Assembly (NCBI RefSeq): GCF_900205865.1
Contig: NZ_LT906662.1
Coordinates: forward strand, 3,175,411 to 3,239,410
Direction of reading: 5' to 3'
DNA from: Thermoanaerobacterium sp. RBIITD
GTDB taxonomy: Bacteria; Bacillota; Thermoanaerobacteria; Thermoanaerobacterales; Thermoanaerobacteraceae
Length of the DNA stretch: 64,000 bases
How positions within the stretch are numbered: position 1 is the stretch's first letter; each line of letters opens with the position of its first letter. Shown in pieces: positions 26,263-35,419 of the stretch. The position numbers were made by a program, and so were the translations under genes. The notes beneath the pieces were generated by a model, which searched no databases, was not told the DNA's origin, and saw nothing but the letters and a program-made list of their open reading frames with translations.

Positions 26263-27538
26263 AGTTGTAGTTATAGGTGGTGGATGGGCAGGATGTGCGG
26301 CAGCACTGACTGCCAGAAAGGCTGGTGCCGATGTAGTACTTCTTGAAAAGACTGATATGCTTTTAGGTTGTGGACTTGTCGGTGGTATTATGAGAAATAA
26401 TGGCAGATATACAGCAGCTGAGGAAATAAAATACCTCGGAGGACAAGAACTTATAGATATAACTGATAAATGTGCAAGACATACTAACATAGATTTTCCT
26501 GGACATAAGCACGCTAATTTATACGATATAACAAAAGTAGAACCGGCTATAAGGAATATGCTTTTAAGTAAAGGCGTAAAAATAAAATTTATTTCAAGGG
26601 CTGCAGATGTCGTGATGGAGAATAAAAGTAAAATCAAAGGAATTCTTCTTGCAGATGATACAATTGAGTATGGCGACGTCTTTATTGAAACTACAGGCTC
26701 AACAGGACCTATGGGTAATTGTTTAAGGTATGGCAATGGCTGTTCTATGTGTATATTAAGATGCCCTTCATTTGGCCCAAGAATAAGTATAAGTTATAGA
26801 GCAGGCGTTGATGATATATTAGGTATGCGCTCTGATGAAGTATATGGTGCTTTTAGCGGTTCATGTAAACTTAATAAAGATTCGTTAAGCGATGAAATAA
26901 GAGAAAAACTTAATAAAGATGGTGTTGTTGTTTTGCCTGTGCCAGAAGAAGATATAAATATGGATAAATTAAAATTAAAAGTATGTCAACAATATGCGTT
27001 ACCTGAATATGCTAATAATGTTATTTTGCTTGATACAGGCCATGCAAAATTAATGACTCCATTTTACCCACTGGAAAAGTTGAGAAAAATACCAGGCCTT
27101 GAAAAAGCAAGATTTGAAGACCCATATTCAGGTGGAAAGGCAAATTCTATAAGATATCTATCAATGGCACCAAGAAATAACGGAATGAAAGTAAAAAGAA
27201 TAGATAATCTGCTTTGCGCTGGAGAAAAATCGGGACTCTTTACAGGCCATACAGAAGCTATGACGACAGGATGCCTTGCTGGACATAATAGTGTAAGGTT
27301 AGCACTCGGAATGCCATTGCTTGAATTGCCAAGAAATATAGCATCTGGTGACCTTATTGCATATGAAAATGAATGTATTGAGACTAAGGAGGGATTAAAG
27401 AATAGATATACATTTGCAGGTGGAGGATATTTTGATAGAATGAAAGCATTAGGATTATATACTACGGACACCGACCTTATTAAAGATAGAATATTGAGAG
27501 ATAACTTAATAGGAATCTATGAAGAAAAACTTGTGTAA
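26255..27538 (+). CDS. FAD-dependent oxidoreductase, GidA/TrmFO-like, unknown substrate
   Basis: 427 residues. The N-terminal Rossmann motif GGGWAGCAAALTARKAGADV binds FAD, GGIMRNNG follows near 42-50, and a cysteine cluster GNGCSMCILRCPSFGPR lies near 160-176. LLCAGEKSGLFTGHTEAM near 325 is the family-type second FAD contact. The fold recalls MnmG/TrmFO, but the Cys cluster is not typical of either. Translationally coupled to the preceding Fe-S reductase, so the two probably form one enzyme. The substrate is unknown; tRNA/rRNA modification is only a guess from fold and the neighbouring rluB. Confidence 0.75.
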   Translation: MLKVVVIGGGWAGCAAALTARKAGADVVLLEKTDMLLGCGLVGGIMRNNGRYTAAEEIKYLGGQELIDITDKCARHTNIDFPGHKHANLYDITKVEPAIRNMLLSKGVKIKFISRAADVVMENKSKIKGILLADDTIEYGDVFIETTGSTGPMGNCLRYGNGCSMCILRCPSFGPRISISYRAGVDDILGMRSDEVYGAFSGSCKLNKDSLSDEIREKLNKDGVVVLPVPEEDINMDKLKLKVCQQYALPEYANNVILLDTGHAKLMTPFYPLEKLRKIPGLEKARFEDPYSGGKANSIRYLSMAPRNNGMKVKRIDNLLCAGEKSGLFTGHTEAMTTGCLAGHNSVRLALGMPLLELPRNIASGDLIAYENECIETKEGLKNRYTFAGGGYFDRMKALGLYTTDTDLIKDRILRDNLIGIYEEKLV

Positions 27539-27567
27539 GCGAGCTAAAAATAGGCTCGCTTTTCTTC
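27538..27567 (+). terminator. Terminator after the flavoprotein pair
   Basis: 7-bp stem AGCGAGC / GCTCGCT, 9-nt loop, then a T-rich stretch. Confidence 0.75.
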
Positions 27568-27656
27568 TAATATTGCCTTCACAATCAAATGATGTTATAT
27601 TATAAAATATGGGTTATAATAAAATATATAAATTATTGTAATAGGTGTAGATTAGT

Positions 27657-28364
27657 ATGGAAAGATTGCAAAAATACTTAGCGGAATGTGGTATTGCATC
27701 CCGTAGAAAATGTGAACAATTAATATTGGCTGGTCTAGTAAAAGTTAATGGATTAATTATTAAAAACCTTGGGTTTAAAGTAAATCCTGATAAAGACATT
27801 GTAGAATATAATAATAAAATAGTAAAAAAGATAGAAAAGAATATTTATATTATGTTAAACAAACCGATAGGTTATGTAACAACTGTAAGAGACCAATTTA
27901 AACGGCCGTCTGTCATCGATTTGATAAATATTAAAGAAAGGATATATCCGGTAGGACGGCTAGATTATAGTACATCGGGGCTTCTTTTGTTAACAAATGA
28001 TGGAGAACTTACATATAGATTAACACATCCAAAACATGAGGTCAGTAAGACATATATAGCTAAAATAAAAGATATCCCTGATGCAAATAAACTTAAAAGA
28101 TTTCGGAGTGGATTGATTATTGACAATCGACTTACCTCAAAAGCCGAAATAGATATTTTGAAGGTAGAAGATAATAACGCAATCGTGAAAATTATTATAC
28201 ATGAAGGTCGAAATAGGCAAATAAGAAAAATGTGTGATGCAATTGGCCATCCAGTTATAACATTAAAACGTATAAAAATAGGTGATTTAAAACTTGGTAA
28301 ACTTGGGATTGGTAATTGGAGGTATCTAAAAACCGAGGAAATTGAATATCTTAAAAACCTATGA
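27657..28364 (+). CDS. rluB: 23S rRNA pseudouridine synthase (RluB/RsuA family)
   Basis: 235 residues: S4 RNA-binding domain (LQKYLAECGIASRRKCEQLI, about 3-60), then the RsuA/RluB catalytic core with GRLDYSTSGLLLLTNDGEL, whose Asp is the nucleophile, and the C-terminal HEGRNRQIRKMCDAIGHPV. It isomerises uridine in helix 89 of 23S rRNA if RluB. The order scpA-scpB-(others)-rluB-cmk is an old Gram-positive arrangement. Confidence 0.93.
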   Translation: MERLQKYLAECGIASRRKCEQLILAGLVKVNGLIIKNLGFKVNPDKDIVEYNNKIVKKIEKNIYIMLNKPIGYVTTVRDQFKRPSVIDLINIKERIYPVGRLDYSTSGLLLLTNDGELTYRLTHPKHEVSKTYIAKIKDIPDANKLKRFRSGLIIDNRLTSKAEIDILKVEDNNAIVKIIIHEGRNRQIRKMCDAIGHPVITLKRIKIGDLKLGKLGIGNWRYLKTEEIEYLKNL

Positions 28365-28381
28365 ATACAGTGAGGTATATT

Positions 28382-28759
28382 ATGTTTAAAATAGAATTTG
28401 CATCTATCAAAGATTTAGAATATATAAAAAACATAGCTAACATTTATAATATTCCATTTCCTTGCGACGTTAACAAAAATATTTTTATGACAGCAATAGA
28501 TGATAAACCATTTGGTTATATATCTGTCAATATAAAAAATGACACAGCAATAATAACAGGTCATGCAGTATTACCCGAGTATAGAAATAAAGGCTATGGG
28601 ACAATGCTCCTTAGAGTCATATTGAATAATTTATATAATTTCGGTATTAAAAAAGCAAATGTTGATTTTTCTGCGCATGATGATTTTTATATTTCAAATG
28701 GTTTTGAAATAACTGATAATGGTTTATTAGTTGATTTAAATGAACTATTTAAAAAATAA
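28382..28759 (+). CDS. GNAT family N-acetyltransferase
   Basis: 125 residues with the acetyl-CoA loop in motif A (VLPEYRNKGYGTMLLRVIL, about 64-82). N-terminal half short and AT-rich. The frame also has an ATG at 28361 overlapping the rluB stop, but GTGAGG at 28370 is 7 nt before ATG 28382, and MFKIEF is a normal GNAT beginning. It lies between rluB and speE; because it precedes polyamine genes a polyamine substrate is possible but unproven. Confidence 0.82.
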   Translation: MFKIEFASIKDLEYIKNIANIYNIPFPCDVNKNIFMTAIDDKPFGYISVNIKNDTAIITGHAVLPEYRNKGYGTMLLRVILNNLYNFGIKKANVDFSAHDDFYISNGFEITDNGLLVDLNELFKK

Positions 28760-28771
28760 GGAGGAATTTTT

Positions 28772-29605
28772 ATGGAACTATGGTTTACAGAACATCATAA
28801 TGAGTATATTAATTACTCGCTTAAAATTAAAAAAACATTAAATACTGAAAAAACAGATTATCAAGAACTTGCTATAATCGATACAGAATATTACGGAAAG
28901 ACACTTGTTCTTGATGGAATATTACAAACGACGGAAAATGACGAATTTGTTTATCATGAGATGATAGTACACGTTCCACTTTTTACACACAAAAATCCTA
29001 AAAGTGTACTTATCGTTGGAGGTGGCGACGGTGGTGCTATAAAAGAAATATTGAAACATAAAACAGTAGAAAGAATAGTTCTTGCAGAGATTGATGAGAG
29101 AGTTGTCGAAAATTCTAAGAAATATCTGCCATCTATCAGTTATGGTTTAGATGATGAAAAAGTAGAAATTATGATTGGTGATGGTATAAAGTATGTAGAA
29201 GAACATAAAAATGAATTTGATGTTGTTATTGTTGATTCCACCGATCCAATTGGGCCTGCGGTAGGACTATTTACAATAGATTTTTATAAATCTGTTTATG
29301 AATGCCTAAAAGAAGATGGAATAATAGTTGCACAGACAGAATCACCATTTATATATGGAAAATTGATAAATAAATTAAGCAAAATGTTCAAAGAGATATA
29401 CCCAATTGTAAAACCATATATTTGTACAATTCCTACATATCCCGGAAGTCTTTGGACATTTACAATGGGTTCTAAGAAATATGACCCTGAAGCAATTGAC
29501 GTGAATATGATACCTAAAATTAACACAAAATACTATACGCCTGAAATACACAAATCTTGTTTTGTTTTGCCTAAATTTATAAAAGATATATTTGAGGAGG
29601 CATAG
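28772..29605 (+). CDS. speE: Polyamine aminopropyltransferase (spermidine synthase)
   Basis: Transfers aminopropyl from decarboxylated SAM to putrescine (or agmatine). 277 residues: N-terminal beta domain ([16 protein letters not shown]), [15 protein letters not shown] loop [16 protein letters not shown] near 80-95, and [14 protein letters not shown] near 155-168 with catalytic Asp. GGAGG ribosome site; speB follows 4 nt later. The gene for its substrate-forming partner, speD, is 14 kb downstream. Confidence 0.94.
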   Translation: MELWFTEHHNEYINYSLKIKKTLNTEKTDYQELAIIDTEYYGKTLVLDGILQTTENDEFVYHEMIVHVPLFTHKNPKSVLIVGGGDGGAIKEILKHKTVERIVLAEIDERVVENSKKYLPSISYGLDDEKVEIMIGDGIKYVEEHKNEFDVVIVDSTDPIGPAVGLFTIDFYKSVYECLKEDGIIVAQTESPFIYGKLINKLSKMFKEIYPIVKPYICTIPTYPGSLWTFTMGSKKYDPEAIDVNMIPKINTKYYTPEIHKSCFVLPKFIKDIFEEA

Positions 29606-29609
29606 ATAA

Positions 29610-30476
29610 TTGGTTATAAAAGACAATTATACAAATAGCAGTAAATATTTGAGCAGCTTAAATGACTACAATGAATCAGAAATAGTTATTGTTGGAGCAC
29701 CAATGGATTATACTGTTAGTTTTAAACCAGGCACGCGTTTTGGACCACAGGCAATAAGAGCTGCATCCTTAGGTTTAGAAGAATACAGCGTTTATGTAGA
29801 CAGAAACCTAAGAGACAAGAAATATTATGATTTTGGCGACTTAACATTGCCATATGGAAATGTTGAAAAAAGTCTTGAGATAATAGGCAAAGCGACACAA
29901 GAAATAGTCGAAGATGGGAAAAAGCCTTTATTTTTAGGTGGAGAACATCTTATTAGTGCACCTATTATAAAAGAAGTATACAAAAAATATGGTGATGATT
30001 TAGTTGTACTACATTTTGATGCACATACAGACTTGAGAACTAAGTTTTTTGGAGAAGAAAATTCTCATGCTACAGTTTTAAGAAAAGCTACTGAATTTGT
30101 CAATAATAAAAATATATATCATTTTGGTATACGCTCAGGCATAAAAGAAGAATATGAATTTTCAGGGAAGAATACAAATATGTTTTTGTTTGATGTTGTT
30201 GAACCTTTAAAAACAATAGTTGGTGGTATTAAATATAATCCTATTTACATTACGTGGGATATAGATGTCTTGGATCCTGCATTTGCACCTGGTACGGGTA
30301 CACCTGAACCCGGCGGTATAACTTCAAAAGAAGCACTTGAGGCAATACATATTTTAAAGGATTTTAATGTAGTTGGCATGGACTTAGTAGAAGTATCACC
30401 AGATTACGACCATTCAGGTATAACTTCAATTCTTGCTGCGAAATTGATTCGTGAATCAATTTTATCATTCTTATAA
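29610..30476 (+). CDS. speB: Agmatinase / ureohydrolase
   Basis: Dinuclear-manganese ureohydrolase. 288 residues with FLGGEHLISAP, HFDAHTDLR, WDIDVLDPAFAPGTGTPEPG and the late Glu in MDLVEVSPDYDH, i.e. all metal ligands. TTG start 9 nt after GAGGAGG. Together with speE it suggests the route arginine to agmatine to putrescine (or aminopropylagmatine to spermidine, as in some thermophiles). No arginine decarboxylase is in the window. Confidence 0.92.
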   Translation: MVIKDNYTNSSKYLSSLNDYNESEIVIVGAPMDYTVSFKPGTRFGPQAIRAASLGLEEYSVYVDRNLRDKKYYDFGDLTLPYGNVEKSLEIIGKATQEIVEDGKKPLFLGGEHLISAPIIKEVYKKYGDDLVVLHFDAHTDLRTKFFGEENSHATVLRKATEFVNNKNIYHFGIRSGIKEEYEFSGKNTNMFLFDVVEPLKTIVGGIKYNPIYITWDIDVLDPAFAPGTGTPEPGGITSKEALEAIHILKDFNVVGMDLVEVSPDYDHSGITSILAAKLIRESILSFL

Positions 30477-30503
30477 AGACCACATTGTGGTCTTTATTTT
30501 TAT
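30475..30503 (+). terminator. Terminator after speB
   Basis: 9-bp stem AAAGACCAC / GTGGTCTTT, 3-nt loop, then a T-rich tail. Confidence 0.8.
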
Positions 30504-30542
30504 TACAATAATAGTATAATATATAATGAGGAGGAATTTTTT

Positions 30543-31937
30543 ATGTCTAAAATAAAAATAACTGAAACCGTATTAAGAGACGCACATCAATCACTTCTCG
30601 CAACAAGGATGACAACAGACGAAATGCTACCAATCGCTGAAAAGCTTGATGAAGTTGGATATTATTCACTTGAAGCATGGGGTGGAGCTACTTTTGACGC
30701 ATGTATGAGGTTTCTCGATGAAGATCCTTGGGAAAGATTAAGAGCGCTAAAAAAGGTAATAAAAAAAACACCGATACAAATGCTTTTAAGGGGTCAAAAT
30801 ATATTAGGGTATAAACATTATCCCGATGACGTAGTTACAGAATTTGTGATGAAATCGGTTGAAAATGGAGTCGATATTATTAGGATATTTGATGCATTAA
30901 ACGATGTTAGAAATCTTGAAACAGCTATAAAAGCTACAAAGAAGGCTGGTGCACATGCGCAAGCTGCTATTGTATATACAATAAGTCCAGTACATAACAT
31001 TGAACATTATTTAAAAGTCGCTAAGTCATTTCAAGATATGGGTGCTGATTCAATATGCATAAAGGATATGTCAGGCATTTTAACCCCATACACTGCTTAC
31101 GATTTGGTAAAAGCACTTAAAAGTACAATACATATCCCATTACAATTGCATAGTCACTATACTGCTGGAATGGCAGCTATGACATATTTAAAAGCTATCG
31201 AAGCAGGTGTTGACGTAGTAGACACAGCCATTTCTCCATTAGCATTGGGAACTTCTCAACCAGCTACTGAAACCATAGTGGCTGTTTTACAAAATACTGA
31301 ATATGACACAGAGCTAGACCTTCGCTTGCTATCTGAAATAGCGGATTACTTTAAGAAAGTAAAATCTAATCATACAAAAGGGAATGATTTGTCATTGCTT
31401 ATGGGTGTCGATACTGACGTACTACACTATCAAATTCCAGGTGGTATGTTGTCAAATTTAATATCACAATTAAAACAACAGAATGCCTTATATAAATATA
31501 ATGAAGTATTAAAAGAAGTTCCATGTGTTAGAGAAGATTTAGGATATCCTCCTCTAGTTACACCAATGAGTCAAATGGTTGGAACTCAAGCGGTCTTAAA
31601 TGTCATAACAGGTGAAAAGTACAAAATAGTTCCTAAAGAGATAAAAGATTATGTTAAAGGGCTTTATGGTAAACCACCTGCGCCGATTTCCGATAAGATA
31701 CGAAAAATGATTATTGGAGACGAAGATGTTATTATTGAAAGGCCAGCAAATTTATTAACACCTCAGCTCGAAAATATAAGAAATGAAATGAAAGAGTATT
31801 ATGAGCAGGAAGAGGATGTACTATCATACGCACTATTTCCACAGGTCGCAATAAAGTTTTTCGAATATAGAAGAGCTAAAAAATATAAAATTGATTCTAG
31901 CCTTGTGAATATGGATGATGAAACATATCCAGTTTAA
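30543..31937 (+). CDS. Biotin-dependent carboxyltransferase subunit (oxaloacetate decarboxylase alpha / pyruvate carboxylase B)
   Basis: 464 residues covering a TIM-barrel carboxyltransferase domain (TETVLRDAHQSLLATRM at the start; metal-binding LQLHSHYTAGMA near 200; IKDMSGILTP with the carboxylated Lys near 174) and the PYC/OadA helical region (PGGMLSNLISQLK). It stops before any biotinyl domain. No biotin carrier, biotin carboxylase or membrane beta subunit gene is adjacent, so its partners must be elsewhere. Flanked by terminators, so monocistronic. Confidence 0.88.
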   Translation: MSKIKITETVLRDAHQSLLATRMTTDEMLPIAEKLDEVGYYSLEAWGGATFDACMRFLDEDPWERLRALKKVIKKTPIQMLLRGQNILGYKHYPDDVVTEFVMKSVENGVDIIRIFDALNDVRNLETAIKATKKAGAHAQAAIVYTISPVHNIEHYLKVAKSFQDMGADSICIKDMSGILTPYTAYDLVKALKSTIHIPLQLHSHYTAGMAAMTYLKAIEAGVDVVDTAISPLALGTSQPATETIVAVLQNTEYDTELDLRLLSEIADYFKKVKSNHTKGNDLSLLMGVDTDVLHYQIPGGMLSNLISQLKQQNALYKYNEVLKEVPCVREDLGYPPLVTPMSQMVGTQAVLNVITGEKYKIVPKEIKDYVKGLYGKPPAPISDKIRKMIIGDEDVIIERPANLLTPQLENIRNEMKEYYEQEEDVLSYALFPQVAIKFFEYRRAKKYKIDSSLVNMDDETYPV

Positions 31938-31943
31938 TTTTAA

Positions 31944-31981
31944 AAGATACTATAGATTCAAATATCTATAGTATTTTTTAT
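31944..31981 (+). terminator. Terminator after the carboxyltransferase gene
   Basis: 12-bp stem (ATACTATAGAT and complement, one G-T pair), 6-nt loop, run of T. Confidence 0.8.
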
Positions 31982-32074
31982 ATCAAATTTTCAATAAACA
32001 AAAATCATTCCTATTGTAACATAATTTTATATTATTCATAACATGTAATAGAAAACTGAAAGGGGGTTTTTGTA

Positions 32075-32452
32075 ATGTATGACTCACAATGCTACCCAGT
32101 ACAATGTAGAACAATATATATAGTAAAACCTGGTGATTCAATGTGGACTATAGCCTATATGTTTGGCATACCACTTGATTGTCTTATTAAAGCGAATCCA
32201 CAAATACCTAATCCAAATCTAATTTACCCAGGACAACAAATTTGCATACCAGCATTTTGTCCGCCAGTTAGTCGATGTAAGACAATATATATAGTAAAAC
32301 CTGGTGATTCAATGTGGACTATCGCCAATATGTATGGTATACCACTTGAATGCCTCATTAAAGCAAATCCACACATTCCCAATCCAAATTTAATTTATCC
32401 AGGACAACAGATATGTATACCATCAAATTGCCCACCCGTTGATCCTAATTAA
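32075..32452 (+). CDS. Double-LysM cysteine-rich protein
   Basis: 125 residues made almost wholly of two LysM domains (about 14-59 and 71-116), each with IYIVKPGDSMWTIA and NPNLIYPGQQICIP. Each half also carries cysteines at equivalent places, plus an FCPP/NCPP tail. No signal peptide or membrane segment. LysM domains bind N-acetylglucosamine polymers; cytoplasmic LysM proteins in spore formers (such as SafA) assemble on the cortex or coat. A spore-coat role is inferred from lack of a signal and the cysteines. AAAGGGGG ribosome site. Confidence 0.8.
   Translation: MYDSQCYPVQCRTIYIVKPGDSMWTIAYMFGIPLDCLIKANPQIPNPNLIYPGQQICIPAFCPPVSRCKTIYIVKPGDSMWTIANMYGIPLECLIKANPHIPNPNLIYPGQQICIPSNCPPVDPN
32111..32322 (+). 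repeat. Internal duplication in the LysM gene
   Basis: A 41-bp block at 32111-32151 recurs without change at 32282-32322, 171 bp (57 codons) later, in the same frame. Surrounding bases are also similar. Confidence 0.9.
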
Positions 32453-32474
32453 ATAAGAAAATTATATACAAGTC

Positions 32475-32501
32475 AAGATACCGTGGGTTACACGGTATCT
32501 T
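32475..32501. terminator. Bidirectional terminator between convergent genes
   Basis: 11-bp stem AAGATACCGTG / CACGGTATCTT, loop of 5. It ends at the stop codon of the minus-strand gene. Confidence 0.65.
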
Positions 32502-33138
32502 AACAATTTACATGCAAATAAATAGTATTCAAATGATTGCTTATAAATTTAATTACTTTAACTGGTCCTAAATCTATCTTTTTTCCGCATCTTGGACAAC
32601 AATAATTTTTCTCCTTATCAAGTATAGAATAAGATTCTTCAATTTTAAGTGAACTATATTTTATAAAACTTTTCCAACCAGTTTTGCATAATTTATATCT
32701 GTTATCATAATCAGCGTATACCCACCTTAATAATTTGTGAAAATGAAATGGATATTTTGTATAACATAAAAATCTTTTTGGCAATCCTAATGATAATGCA
32801 TATTTTTCAAACGATTTTTCTATTTTATCTTGGAGAGGATTTAGTATCTTCACACTTTTATAATTATAACCATTGGTTTTTAGGTATTCCCTTAAATTGT
32901 CAAACATATATCCTCTACATACGTTTATCTCTTCACTTTTGTCAACCTTCATTTCTTTTAAAAACCTAATAGCAATTTCAGTAGCTTTATTTAAATACTG
33001 TTTTTTATTAAATTTTTCTTCTGTATAATAGTCAAGTGGAATTATATCATAATGATATTCATCTGTTTCAATTCTAATAATACCAATGCAGGTACCTCCT
33101 ACTAAGCTTCCACTACCCGCATCGTCAATTTGTATCAC
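32500..33138 (-). CDS. Hypothetical protein, possible RNase H-like fold with a zinc knuckle
   Basis: 212 residues, not assigned to a family. The N-terminus MIQIDDAGSGSLVGGTCIG looks like strand 1 of an RNase H-like fold (acidic residue, glycine-rich turn), a second acidic stretch lies near 60-80, and the C-terminal CCPRCGKKIDLG plus later Cys could bind zinc. It lies alone on the minus strand among + strand genes, its start facing surE; a GGAGTGA-like site precedes the ATG. The fold is a guess from pattern. It is a real gene by length, ribosome site and terminator. Confidence 0.7.
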   Translation of the reverse strand: MIQIDDAGSGSLVGGTCIGIIRIETDEYHYDIIPLDYYTEEKFNKKQYLNKATEIAIRFLKEMKVDKSEEINVCRGYMFDNLREYLKTNGYNYKSVKILNPLQDKIEKSFEKYALSLGLPKRFLCYTKYPFHFHKLLRWVYADYDNRYKLCKTGWKSFIKYSSLKIEESYSILDKEKNYCCPRCGKKIDLGPVKVIKFISNHLNTIYLHVNC

Positions 33139-33226
33139 ACTATCACTCCTTGCTTATATATAAATTTTATATTAAAATCAAATTAATTATTCAAAATATA
33201 GATGAGAATATTTTGGGAGGATATAT

Positions 33227-33979
33227 ATGAATATATTGCTAACAAATGATGATGGAGTACTTGCACCAGGTATTAACAAATTAGCGTCAAGATTAAAAGA
33301 AAATTATAAAGTTATAGTAGTGGCACCTGATAGAGAAAGAAGCGCTGTCGGACATGCCATTACATTGCATAAACCATTAAGACTTAAAAATATTATAAAA
33401 GAAAATAATTTAGAAGTTTACCATGTAAATGGAACACCATCTGATTGTGTAAAATTAGGAATAGATGTAGTATCAAAGGAAAAACCTGGTATAATTATAT
33501 CTGGAATAAATGATGGATTTAATCTTGGAACGGATATACTTTATTCTGGGACGGTTTCTGCGGCAATAGAAGGAGCAATTAATGATTATCCTTCTATTGC
33601 GGTATCTTTAGAAGCTGGTGCAGATTTAAATAATTTTATTTTTTCTTTTATAGAAAATCTTATAGATAATATAATATATAATGGTTTACCTGAAAACACA
33701 CTTCTGAATGTAAATATACCAAAAATGAATATAAAATATAAGGGAGTAAAAATAACGACCCTTGGGAGAAGAAGCTACGTAGAAAATTTTACAAAAAGAG
33801 TAGATCCACGTGGTAAAGAATATTACTGGCTTGCTGGTAAAATATCACAAGATGTAAATAATGAAGGTAGTGATATTATATCTGTTAAAAATGGTTATAT
33901 TTCAATAACGCCAATTCATTTTGATTTAACTAGATATGACTTAATTGAGACTTTAAAAAATTGGGATATCAGCATTTAA
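33227..33979 (+). CDS. surE: 5'-nucleotidase SurE
   Basis: Metal-dependent survival-protein phosphatase acting on nucleoside 5'-monophosphates. 250 residues: NDDGVLAPGI at 6-15 (metal-binding Asp pair), PDRERSAVGHAITL, HVNGTPSDCVKLG and ISGINDGFNLGTDILYSGTVSAA. TGGGAGG before the ATG. Downstream (33988-34040) is an imperfect hairpin and a T-rich stretch that may end transcription. Confidence 0.95.
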   Translation: MNILLTNDDGVLAPGINKLASRLKENYKVIVVAPDRERSAVGHAITLHKPLRLKNIIKENNLEVYHVNGTPSDCVKLGIDVVSKEKPGIIISGINDGFNLGTDILYSGTVSAAIEGAINDYPSIAVSLEAGADLNNFIFSFIENLIDNIIYNGLPENTLLNVNIPKMNIKYKGVKITTLGRRSYVENFTKRVDPRGKEYYWLAGKISQDVNNEGSDIISVKNGYISITPIHFDLTRYDLIETLKNWDISI

Positions 33980-34101
33980 AATTGTATTATGATGCAAGAT
34001 TTGTGTCATAAAGATTCATGATATTTTTTATTCATTTTTAGCAGGATTTTTAAAATGTGTATCGAATAATATATATAGAAATAATAATGGAAGGTGATAT
34101 A

Positions 34102-34326
34102 TTGAATAAAAATAAAAAGCTTGTAATCAATAGTGATTGGTGTAAAGGGTGTGGGATATGTGTTGAATTTTGCCCTGCCAAAGTTCTTGAGATAAAAAAC
34201 GATAAAGTTTTATTAATCAATCCTTTAAAATGTACAGCATGTGGTTTATGTGAATTAAGATGTCCTGATTACGCAATATACTTAGAGGTGATGGATGATG
34301 GCGTTAAAATTGATGCAAGGAAATGA
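34102..34326 (+). CDS. korD: 2-oxoacid:ferredoxin oxidoreductase, ferredoxin-like delta subunit
   Basis: 74 residues with two 4Fe-4S motifs, CKGCGICVEFCP and CTACGLCELRCP. TTG 34102 chosen since GGAAGGTG is 5 nt upstream; an upstream ATG encodes the ribosome site. Its stop lies 32 nt inside korA, indicating coupled translation. It carries electrons from the catalytic subunits to ferredoxin. Confidence 0.9.
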   Translation: MNKNKKLVINSDWCKGCGICVEFCPAKVLEIKNDKVLLINPLKCTACGLCELRCPDYAIYLEVMDDGVKIDARK

Positions 34327-35419
34327 AGCAGTTGTCAATGGTGCCATAAAAGCGGGTTTAAAATTTTATGCTGGGTATCCTATAACGCCTTCAACTGAAA
34401 TTGCCGAATTATGTGCCGAAAAGCTACCATTAATAGGTGGTAAGTTTATACAGATGGAAGATGAATTAGGAAGTATGGCTGCCGTAATAGGAGCCTCACT
34501 TACTGGAATCAAGGCAATGACAGCAACGTCAGGTCCGGGATTTTCTCTAAAACAGGAAAATATCGGTTTTGCATCAATGGCTGAAATACCTTGCGTTATT
34601 GTCGATGTACAAAGGAGCGGACCAAGTACAGGAATGCCTACATCGCCATCACAAGGTGATGTTATGCAATCGAGATGGGGTACCCATGGAGATCATCCTA
34701 TAATTGTTCTATCACCGTCATCTGTAAGAGAAGCTTATGAAGTTACAATAAAGGCCTTCAACTTATCTGAAAAATACAGAACTCCAGTAATTTTATTAAT
34801 GGATGAAGTTATAGGACATCTTAGAGAAAAAGTACATATAGAAGAGGATAAAGATATTTTTATATATAAAAGAGAAATACCAGATAAAAAAGACTATTTA
34901 CCATATAGAAATATACTTGATGGTGTGGTTCCACTTGCACCCTTTGGCAATGGATATAGATTTCATGTGACAGGGCTTTCACATGATGAAAGGGGATTTC
35001 CAACAAATAGTACAGATGTAACTGAGAAACTTATGTCAAGGTTAATTGGAAAGATAGAAAATAATAAAGATGATATATGCTTATATGAAATAAAAAATAT
35101 AGAAAATAGTGATATTCTTATAGTATCTTTCGGTTCATCCGCAAGAGCTTGTGAAGAAGCAATAGATATTCTAAAAATGAATGGCATAAACGCATCTTTA
35201 TTTAGACCAATAACTATTTGGCCATTTCCAGATAAAAGCTTTAAAGAAATATGCAATAAATTTAGATACATTTTTGTTGTGGAAATGAATTCAGGCCAAT
35301 TATTCTTAGAAATTGATAGACTGGTTAATAAAGATGTAAAGATAAACAAGATTAATAAGGTTAATGGTGAATATTTTACTCCACAATTTATCGTGGATAG
35401 CATAAAGGAGTCTTTGTAA
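34295..35419 (+). CDS. korA: 2-oxoacid:ferredoxin oxidoreductase, alpha subunit
   Basis: 374 residues with KLMQGNEAVVNGAIKAGLKF, YPITPSTEIAE, then ATSGPGFSLKQENIGFASM, the pyrimidine-binding domain of the 2-oxoacid oxidoreductases. Gene order delta-alpha-beta-gamma is typical of 2-oxoglutarate or 2-ketoisovalerate enzymes. KGOR is likelier because it gives succinyl-CoA to anaerobes with an incomplete cycle; the substrate cannot be proven from sequence. Confidence 0.9.
   Translation: MMALKLMQGNEAVVNGAIKAGLKFYAGYPITPSTEIAELCAEKLPLIGGKFIQMEDELGSMAAVIGASLTGIKAMTATSGPGFSLKQENIGFASMAEIPCVIVDVQRSGPSTGMPTSPSQGDVMQSRWGTHGDHPIIVLSPSSVREAYEVTIKAFNLSEKYRTPVILLMDEVIGHLREKVHIEEDKDIFIYKREIPDKKDYLPYRNILDGVVPLAPFGNGYRFHVTGLSHDERGFPTNSTDVTEKLMSRLIGKIENNKDDICLYEIKNIENSDILIVSFGSSARACEEAIDILKMNGINASLFRPITIWPFPDKSFKEICNKFRYIFVVEMNSGQLFLEIDRLVNKDVKINKINKVNGEYFTPQFIVDSIKESL

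Noticed and set aside
29103-29110. TGTCGAA heptamer inside speE
   Set aside because: A lone Spo0A-box-like word within a coding region; expected by chance.
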